Source: Hydractinia symbiolongicarpus (Eukaryota; Cnidaria; Hydrozoa; Anthoathecata; Hydractiniidae). From it: a DNA stretch of 64,000 nucleotides. Positions 59,601-64,000 of this stretch are shown here, one piece after another. The stretch spans positions 12,399,001 through 12,463,000 of the forward strand of contig NC_079875.1 of NCBI RefSeq assembly GCF_029227915.1, read 5' to 3'. The stretch's first letter is position 1; each line of letters starts with the position of its first letter. Made by a program: the position numbers and the translations under genes. The notes under the pieces are model-generated. The model was not told the origin of the DNA. It was given only the letters and a program-made list of their open reading frames with translations, and did no database searches.

Positions 59601-62600
59601 CATATTTAACTAGTAATAAGCCTGTGAAAAAATCCACAGGAATTTGCCTGCAACTTTGTCTTACAGACGTATGGTCAGGTATTATGATATAAATAGTCAT
59701 CGCGTTTCGTATGTTTTTCCCGCATTAGTATTTTGTGCGTCTTTGCTTTCCTTTTGGCTTTAAGTAATAAAATTAGAACTGCAGGGTGTACGAAAAACTG
59801 CTGTGGGATGCCATTTTGAACATACAGACAAAATACAGATATAAGAGATAGTGATTTCTTTCATTCTATAAATAATTGGTTATTCTAGTATTGCTTTTGC
59901 AATGATTAAAGGCTTTTCAGGAAAAAGTAAAAATTCTATAAATGACTTACCTGAACTTGCGAAAATGTTATTTTTTATGAAACTGTTCCACGTGCGAAAA
60001 GATAACTTCCAGGGAGCTTTTACAGAGTTAAAGTTGTTTTATCAGTAGCGTATTATATTGTAGACCCGGAAGCATTGACGTGGTGTTCTCCATTGAATTC
60101 ACGAAACTGAATAATTTTGAACTCTTGTCGCTACAAGACAGCATAGATGTGAATCATGCAATCGGAAAAATACCCATCGTTCCAAATACCATAGCTTCAT
60201 TTAAAGCTGATAAAGGTAATTAAATTAAAATTCTAGAATGTTCCTAGCATCATGAAACGGAAATGGTTGTAATAATTCCATATGTTTTACAGAAAAAAAG
60301 TTTTTTGTGCGGAAGATATCAGATATTCTTGTAATAACATTTTACGAAAAATATTTTTGAAAAATATTTCAAATTAATTTTATATCGTTATGACTTTGCT
60401 CTCAATACAAGCTTAATACTTAATTATCTCAGTACTTGATAAAGAAAAAATGACGATTTTGAGCACTTTACCGTAAATCAATTAAATTCCACGCTTTATC
60501 AATTTTATAAACAAGAAAATTGCAAATGCCAAATCTTTTCACCATAGTTGCTGATATATAATCCTTCCCCCAAGATATCTTAAAAAATTAAAGAGTTAGC
60601 AGAGTATATTCAATTTTTAGTTCCTACCTCACCGCCAAGCAATATCACAATACGAACTTCATCGCCAAATTCGCTAACCATATTATGGAAAGACGTCAAC
60701 ATACGTGGTTTGGAGATAACATCTTATATCCTGTTCTATCGAGAAAAATCCAAGGTCTCAAGCATGTATGATACATTGAGTACGAACCAAACATCCGCGG
60801 TTCTTTCTGGTTTAAAGGCTGGAACAAGATATGTGGTGAGAATATTGGCCAGCACCAAATCAGGAAATGGTATCGCCTCCAAGGAAATGGTTGTTCAAAC
60901 AGAAGAAGATGGTAGGAATACTAGTAGCATGCTTGTGATTATTGACTGTTAACAAATTTTTGAAAATTTGGCTTTATTTATTTTAAAAATAATATTTCGT
61001 CGGAAAACATTATTATCGAACGAAATATTTCGTTCGTACATATGTTGTTGGAATAAATTTTTCCTAGCTTAGAGGATATTCGATACTGTTTTCTTTAAAA
61101 AAATAAACGTTTTTGCTTGAGCCTAAAATCATTTTCTATATTTCTTGTTTATAAAAATATAAAAATTATACCACAAATGTTAGACCTAAAACATTTTTGG
61201 CAATTGGTGCATTTATATGCGACAATTAAAAGAATTCTTCTTCACTTTTGGCGCAATTTATAAATATTTTAATGACGACTTTCAAATCATTGCTCTTATA
61301 TATAACACTGGTCATGGTTGATGTTCTCAAATATGTTTTAGTTCCAAGTCTTACGCCTGGTAATGTTACCGGTATCAGCATATCTTTTGACAAGATATTC
61401 ATCCAATGGAAAAGAGTGGACGAAGGTGCCATGAATGGAGTTTTAATTGGTTATGATATAATTCTTGATGAAAGTATGAACAGGAAGAAAATATTTTTCC
61501 CGCATGAAAATACGAGTGTTATATTAGACAAGTTAAAGGGTGATACTCAATATGTTATCTCGGTGTGTGCGGTCACGAAGGCTGGCTCCGGACCGTGTGG
61601 AGTTACACAAGTGCGAACAAAAACTTCAGGTTTGTCGTTGAAGGATATTTATCAATCTTTACTTGTTTACTGTTCATGTTGGTAACTCCTCACTTCAGAA
61701 ACTAAGTTCTAATTTTCGAGTTATTATATTGGCACATCTCGAATAAATTTTTACTGCAATTAAAATAATTTGAGTTTAGTAAAAATACCAGAAAAACAAG
61801 TCATCGTGTTTCTTGAGCTTTGTACTAAATCCTATCCTTATCATCCCTACATTACTAAATTAAAAAAAAAACAGCACATGAGGTTTTTGTCTTACACTAT
61901 GAATCTGGGTAACTTCACAAGTAAACACATGATTCGCTAGAAGTGTGTCGTAATAACAAGAGTAAAAACTACGATGTGCACCATAAAACAATGCACTAGT
62001 CCGTGCCTTAAAAAGGTTTCACAGATTGAAGAAATGAATAGTAATTGCATTCATTTTTATACCTTAGCACCAACTGAATCGCCGATGAATCTTACAGTAG
62101 TGAGGTACTTACACAATAGCCTTTCAATACAGTGGAGACCAATACCAGCATATGCATTGAACGGAGAACTCATCGGTTATAAGGTACTATATAAGCCGAT
62201 GGATACTCACGAAAAGGCCACAAGGTATTTAAGACTAGATGTTGCACCATGGCAGACATATGCGAAGTTAAATATTTTGTTACCTAATTCAAAGTACATG
62301 ATACATGTGCTAGGTATTAACGCATACGGGGATGGCATTGGAGCATCAGTTACTGCCAGTAAGTTTTCGTTTAAACTTTCCTATGGCAGACACTACGTAT
62401 TTTTTTCTCCTAATAAGATCGTGAAGGAATTATATTGACTAAATTTTTAAAACTGATTACTTTAGAAACTTGTAAATGTCCAGAAGTTATCTACAGTAAC
62501 TATTACATAACTAAGCCATATACAACTCGTCTAAGAATGTTTTTTGATGGAATATTTCCCACAGTTATAAGAGATATGTTCACATTTGCTTGTGGGTTTT

Positions 62601-63893
62601 GTCCTGATGCCAACCAGAACACAACTACTGTTGACTTGACGTCAAATGGTAAATATGAATATGCCAGTAAATCAACGCTAGAGAGAGTTGTGGAAGATAT
62701 TGATGATTTTACGCAATTAAGTTTCCCACTTTCAGCAAGTGTGAAAGCCAAAGATTCGATGGACATGGTTTACGTACCTATATTGAAATATCCGGGTTCT
62801 TTATTTATTATTCGCCAGTACGACATACATGAACACGTGATGCACGTTGTGGTACAAATTCTTCAACTATGGCCCCTGTTTGTGATAAATTTTATGTTGA
62901 TCGTGTTTGTGGGAGCTGCCATTTGGCTTTTGGTGAGTTTTCACAGTTATGTTGTTAATTTTCAGAATGTGATTAAAGTTGAGCAACAACATTAAAAAAG
63001 TCGTATTTATTTCATACTTTTCAGGATGTAACAGGTAGTGGAAAAAATCATTTTTCCTTAAACAAATGGGATGGTATAAGAGAGGGTTGGTACTATGCCT
63101 ATGTTACACAAACTACCATAGGGTATGTCTGCGTGAATCTTTTTTGTTTGCTACTTTATTTTTGACACCATTCTCGTTGCCGTGGCGTCGTGGTAGTATT
63201 AGGTACAAAATGCGACACTTGAATACTCGCTTTCTTAACAGTTATTTTTAAGAAAAGCTTTCTTTTCTAGAACGTTCTGAAAATGTTTGCAAGAGATGTT
63301 GTGCCAGTTGGTTGTTAATGTGTAGCGGAAGGGGTAAAATGGCGCATTATGAAGGCAACTCAATTAAGAAAAATAAAAATAGAAAAGCGAAGAGTGTTTT
63401 ATTGATCAGTGTATTGTGGTGCAAGATTATATTACCACCACAAGGAACAAAATAATATTTACGTTACCCTTTGCGGCCTTAACCAATGTTTTTCTGGTGA
63501 TATTGACACACAAGTGTGTGTTTTTGTTTAGATATGGTGACTTTACCCCCAAGAGGTTTCTTTCGAGGTGTTTTGCGATCGGGTGGATGTTTCTAAGCAT
63601 TATTATGTCATCAGTGTTGTTAGTAGGCGCACTTACCACAGCTTTTACCACTTCTGCGTTGGAGGAGGTACATACCATATATGGAAGGAAGGTAATTTTT
63701 TCTCTCAAAGCTTGTTAAAAATTTTAGGATATAAAAGTGGTAAACTGGGCGCTTATAAAAAACGAAAGACAATGGAAAATGGAGCACTAAGGTAGAGTGT
63801 CACTTTTTTTAAACTTTATTTTTTAGATTGCTGCGTTGTCTGGCTCTTTTGAAGAAAAGTTAGCTACGTTGAGAAATGGAAAGATTAACAAAA
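43935..63893 (+). CDS. Giant lectin/TSP1/SEA/FN3 receptor with potassium-channel-type pore
   Basis: About 34 exons read as one gene that continues past the window: about 2,200 codons here. In order: signal peptide, CBM14, small Cys modules, six C-type-lectin-like domains, TSP1, a Cys-rich module, three TSP1, SEA-like, three FN3, a 155-residue membrane-proximal region, TM1, a pore loop with TIGYGD, TM2, and the start of another soluble domain. Continuity rests on consensus splice sites whose phases agree at every join: nearly all introns are phase 1 and module exons are multiples of three. The product should be a plasma-membrane channel with a large adhesion-type ectodomain. I know of no described family with this full arrangement. 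A fusion of two adjacent genes is unlikely, because no stop, polyadenylation-like break or new signal peptide interrupts the phase-1 chain before FN3. Weakest part: 46324-46676. Confidence 0.8.
44045..44140. repeat. A/G-rich minisatellite, about 19-bp period
   Basis: About five diverged units built on gaagcaccagagaggaSRg are spaced near 19 bases (agcacc/agcact at 44052, 44071, 44089, 44108 and 44127). It lies in intron 1 of the channel gene and is strongly purine-biased on the plus strand. Confidence 0.7.
45314..46057 (+). CDS. Channel gene exons 3-4: first X and Y modules
   Basis: Exon 3 (45314-45535, 74 codons) is module X1: HALYYKSVDGNIKC, PLGCCSIN, ILYWYKGK, ENCFKIQTGYFAFIPTLL. Exon 4 (45956-46057, 34 codons) is module Y1: GDCTNMLADVC and IVSKCRQGFSRLNS. 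For exon 4 an alternative, stronger donor 9 bases downstream (tgtgc/gtaagt) would shift the phase. I recognise neither module as a named domain. The X pattern (Cys, Gly/Asn-Cys-Cys, aromatic strand, Cys near the end) returns at 47285-47461 and 49474-49671. Confidence 0.7.
46324..46676 (+). CDS. Channel gene, uncertain exon(s): Y2 and X2 modules
   Basis: After a good acceptor (ttgttctccag), a phase-1 frame opens with RCYSPPHKKTLTSFYPSKLHC, similar to the later Y3 module (KCHRFTGNSEHFLTSF then NRC). The same frame stays open for over 110 codons and reaches an X-like segment (NQKCFRN, SRCNIKLQ, ICVPKRSSTVQLIP), with a possible acceptor at tcttag (46491) and donor at gctc/gtgtga. Either one long exon or two exons with a very short intron is possible. 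The cysteine pair typical of X is reduced to one Cys. Low confidence. Confidence 0.35.
47285..48500 (+). CDS. Channel gene exons: X3, Y3 and a linker
   Basis: 47285-47461 (59 codons) is module X3: DHCLLKPVEKKRENCCN, LKWYMRMN, GLCWSIAGDTSQILL. 47889-48020 (44 codons) is module Y3: KKCHRFTGNSEHFLTSF, NRCFTND, LKSCGSQSVKV. 48441-48500 (20 codons) is a linker, ACEDAFDVQTKPTLRIKPQ. All three are phase 1-1 with consensus borders. A SINE (48180-48372) sits in the intron before the linker. Confidence 0.65.
48180..48372 (-). repeat. tRNA-derived SINE, copy 2
   Basis: Same family and orientation as 40155-40325. The tail complement ccatttgagcttcagacgtcg matches ccatttgagctacagaagtc there, and the head complement (aggtcttgaaccagcga) corresponds to the B-box side. 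It is inserted antisense in an intron of the channel gene. Confidence 0.55.
49474..50340 (+). CDS. Channel gene exons: X4 module and an unassigned exon
   Basis: 49474-49671 (66 codons) is module X4: EFVFLYKQADNTSNCVIRN, SLQCCYGNSKMKVF, EYLHVTPESLLKF, with the Cys and Cys-Cys positions of X1. 50170-50340 (57 codons, donor agtta/gtaagt) gives a beta-strand-like segment (FRILDDGILRVVNFANWYNF, then INLMTLQCPLTV) with a single Cys. It may be the tail of X4 or the start of the first lectin domain. Both are phase 1-1. Confidence 0.65.
50492..51570 (+). CDS. Channel gene: C-type lectin-like domains 1 and 2
   Basis: 50492-50851 (120 codons) is a complete CTLD in one exon: GSWYIFGSSSYIYV, MTFDQAEKYCAIFSSTLTSI, FWIGLVKRSKGWEWLN, HICGAG, DDCMKMKSFICKR. 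51175-51570 (132 codons) is a second: NKSWAEGRNFCQLAGGRLAV, YWIGLSRKAN, YSLCEK. The four core Cys and the WIGL motif are seen, but the EPN/QPD and WND calcium-and-sugar motifs are absent, so calcium-dependent mannose or galactose binding is unlikely. Protein or other glycan ligands are possible. Confidence 0.85.
51690..53345 (+). CDS. Channel gene: lectin-like domains 3-5 with linkers
   Basis: 51690-51749 is a 20-codon Ser/Thr/Pro linker. 51823-52173 (117 codons) is CTLD3 (VTWFQAERICRDLSSNLTSV, FWLGYVKGMSSWTDG, AFVCKRIR). 52474-52722 (83 codons) is CTLD4, clearly shortened: it has TMAKYLCIAGGGSLLDV and KRKFVCGKPA but lacks the long loop. 52804-52866 is a linker. 53025-53345 (107 codons) is CTLD5 (ASQQLCEALGGALPSI, SIFWTDLA, MATRCGL, NAQVCQR). 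All exons are phase 1-1. Retained fold residues with missing loops suggest structural spacers or protein-binding lectin folds. Confidence 0.82.
53709..54766 (+). CDS. Channel gene: lectin-like domain 6 and linker
   Basis: 53709-53921 (71 codons) holds the first half of CTLD6 (SSCYTLIPLDMTWQHAELVC, SVLTLPTRHEWHYL). 54226-54366 (47 codons) holds the second half (SNLCLYLDAFGKTGNISC, MKFICKKK), so this CTLD, unlike the others, is split by an intron. An alternative donor at 54354 keeps the same phase. 54701-54766 is a Thr/Pro-rich linker (EPTTTRSTGPGI). A 57-bp palindrome lies in the intron before the linker. Confidence 0.78.
54485..54541. other. Perfect 57-bp palindrome
   Basis: A 28-base arm, starting ttcagtgatatgattgc and ending ccaggta, and its exact reverse complement flank a single A. 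It lies within an intron of the channel gene. No flanking complementarity extends it. Confidence 0.95.
55652..56516 (+). CDS. Channel gene: TSP1 repeat 1 and Cys-rich module
   Basis: 55652-55876 (75 codons) begins with a TSP1 repeat (GQWSTWSPWLPCDVLCGSG, QVQTREC, LCTGKARKEKNC, FGDC), with the Trp ladder and CSxTCG-type turn. It continues into QSCADVCESL. 56283-56516 (78 codons) continues GKICDKRV, GYQCSNN, YLCVGYM, INCEVKPSK, RRICKC. Together CADVC, C, C, C, C and CKC form an eight-Cys module of about 95 residues that spans the intron and is appended to the TSP1 repeat. I do not have a name for this module. Confidence 0.8.
56926..58404 (+). CDS. Channel gene: TSP1 repeats 2-4
   Basis: Three one-exon TSP1 repeats: 56926-57081 (52 codons; TTWTPWSKCSSTCGG), 57498-57665 (56 codons; GEWTAWAAWTRCNQTCGHG) and 58234-58404 (57 codons; GSWSTWTAWSACNKPCGHG). 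Each has six Cys, the WxxWxxW motif that is the usual C-mannosylation site, and, except in the shortened second repeat, the basic ladder (QSRNRSC, YVRTRTC). TSP1 repeats bind matrix glycans and proteins and serve as stiff spacers. All are phase 1-1 exons. Confidence 0.9.
58827..60215 (+). CDS. Channel gene: SEA-like domain over three exons
   Basis: Exons 58827-58930, 59450-59505 and 60064-60215 rejoin in phases 0 and 2 to give about 105 residues. They start KVTVQVSCKLDRKYTFDL and continue with a helical stretch (FAKLEDEIRHE). GNVEKVTLLKAS follows, then SPGSIDVVFSIEFTK, the characteristic Gly-Ser-beta-strand segment of SEA domains, where many members self-cleave. The consensus GSVVV is altered to GSIDV, so autoproteolysis is uncertain. 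The domain sits between TSP1 and FN3 modules, a usual membrane-proximal place for SEA. It is the only ectodomain module besides CTLD6 that has internal introns. Confidence 0.65.
59780..59840. repeat. Dispersed repeat, pair of 16380-16440
   Basis: See the partner entry. Here it lies in the intron between the second and third exons of the SEA-like domain. Confidence 0.5.
60621..62358 (+). CDS. Channel gene: three fibronectin type III domains
   Basis: Each domain is one phase 1-1 exon: 60621-60911 (97 codons), 61342-61629 (96) and 62068-62358 (97). Core residues are present in each: PP/P near the start, the strand-B Trp (TILWKDV, IFIQWKR, LSIQWRPI), the Tyr of strand C (ITSYILFYRE, LIGYDIIL, LIGYKVLYKP), and the Leu-x-Pro/Gly-x-Thr-x-Tyr corner (LKAGTRYVVRI, LKGDTQYVISV, LPNSKYMIHV). 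No RGD loop is seen. The second and third resemble each other (GVLIGYD/GELIGYK), suggesting local duplication. Confidence 0.92.
61017..61036. other. Perfect 20-bp palindrome
   Basis: cgaacgaaatatttcgttcg is self-complementary with no loop. A related aatatttcgtcgg lies 25 bases upstream. It is in the intron between FN3 domains 1 and 2, and could be a foldback-element core. Confidence 0.8.
62466..62932 (+). CDS. Channel gene: membrane-proximal domain and TM1
   Basis: This 155-codon exon has a phase-0 end. It begins TCKCPEVIYSNYYITKPYTT, then FTFACGFCPDANQNTTTVDL, then VEDIDDFTQLSFPLSA, VPILKYPGSLFIIR, and then the first membrane span (LWPLFVINFMLIVFVGAAIW). The order small Cys turn, DFTQLSFP (compare the vDFSxPF of glutamate-receptor S1) and VPILKYPG, then TM1, suggests a reduced S1-like ligand-binding half. 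This is inference from weak pattern similarity; no ligand-contact Arg can be assigned with confidence. Confidence 0.75.
63025..63691 (+). CDS. Channel gene: potassium-type pore loop and TM2
   Basis: Exons 63025-63122 and 63532-63691 join in phase 2 inside the selectivity filter: YVTQTTIGYGDFTPK, with the split Gly codon GG/A. The pore helix is WDGIREGWYYAYVTQT. TIGYGD followed by an aromatic and Pro three to four residues later is the canonical potassium-channel signature. TM2 is CFAIGWMFLSIIMSSVLLVGAL followed by TTAFTTSALEEVHTIYGRK. Assembly as a tetramer of TM1-P-TM2 subunits is expected from the family. Confidence 0.93.
63827..63893 (+). CDS. Channel gene: post-TM2 exon at the window edge
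   Basis: 22 codons follow TM2: IAALSGSFEEKLATLRNGKIN, donor aaca-aaa/gtacgg in phase 1. After the TM2-proximal YGRK the segment reads as K-I-A-x-L-x-G-S-x-E-E, resembling the opening of an S2 half of a periplasmic-binding-type ligand domain (gkkVavlkGSxxE) rather than a cytosolic tail. The remainder lies beyond the window. Confidence 0.7.
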
Positions 63894-64000
63894 GTACGGT
63901 CAATTATTCTATTTATAAACTCATGCCTGCTAAAGTATTATGCCATATGCCTTATTATATATTAATAAATTATATATTTTTTGCATGGAGGAAATGCAGT

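Noticed and set aside
62503-62766. Minus-strand frame overlapping the membrane-proximal exon
   Set aside because: Shadow of the plus-strand coding exon; no independent support.
43935-63893. Polycystin-1-type receptor
   Set aside because: CTLDs are shared, but there is no REJ, GPS/PLAT or polycystin pore; the pore is a TIGYGD potassium type.

Overview
This is an AT-rich, intron-bearing animal genome segment, most likely from a cnidarian and probably a hydrozoan. Three things point there. The genes have short exons with consensus GT-AG introns. The gene content combines a PC1/3-type proprotein convertase, a beta-helix membrane protein with Chlamydia-PMP-type repeats, and a very large cell-surface protein built from CBM14, C-type lectin, TSP1, SEA and FN3 modules. 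The intergenic DNA carries DIRS-type elements and tRNA-derived SINEs. The species assignment is inference.

Layout. 1-7.6 kb is a directly duplicated block made of a degenerate tandem repeat of about 95 bp. One copy is interrupted by a 2.75-kb insertion carrying RNase H and tyrosine-recombinase reading frames of a DIRS-type retroelement; the other copy preserves the empty site. 7.6-12.5 kb is intergenic and includes a six-copy tandem array (period 383-427 bp) with exon-like open segments. 13.1-13.9 kb (minus) is a broken relative of the next gene. 18.9-23.7 kb (plus) is a two-exon gene for a secreted-start, PMP-repeat beta-helix, Cys-rich, multi-pass membrane protein of about 1,184 residues. 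27.4-37.05 kb (minus) is a complete ten-exon proprotein convertase (870 residues); its catalytic Asp/His/Asn/Ser have the same spacing as in furin. 37-43.9 kb is intergenic. 43.9 kb to the right edge (plus) is one very large gene, cut by the window edge.

The main discovery candidate is that last gene. About 34 exons, nearly all with phase-1 borders, join a signal peptide, a chitin-binding CBM14 domain, alternating small Cys-containing modules, six C-type-lectin-like domains, four TSP1 repeats, a Cys-rich module, a SEA-like domain and three FN3 domains to a membrane segment, a pore loop with the potassium-channel filter TIGYGD (split by an intron), a second membrane segment, and the start of a further soluble domain. 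An extracellular N-terminus followed by TM1-P-TM2 and a returning soluble segment recalls the inverted, glutamate-receptor-like potassium channels (bacterial GluR0, rotifer AvGluR1). The arrangement suggests a surface-anchored, glycan- or matrix-reading ion channel; that function is inference.

The three intact genes are not an operon and share no obvious pathway. The convertase and the channel gene are divergently arranged, about 6.9 kb apart. No rRNA genes, intact tRNA genes or CRISPR arrays were seen.
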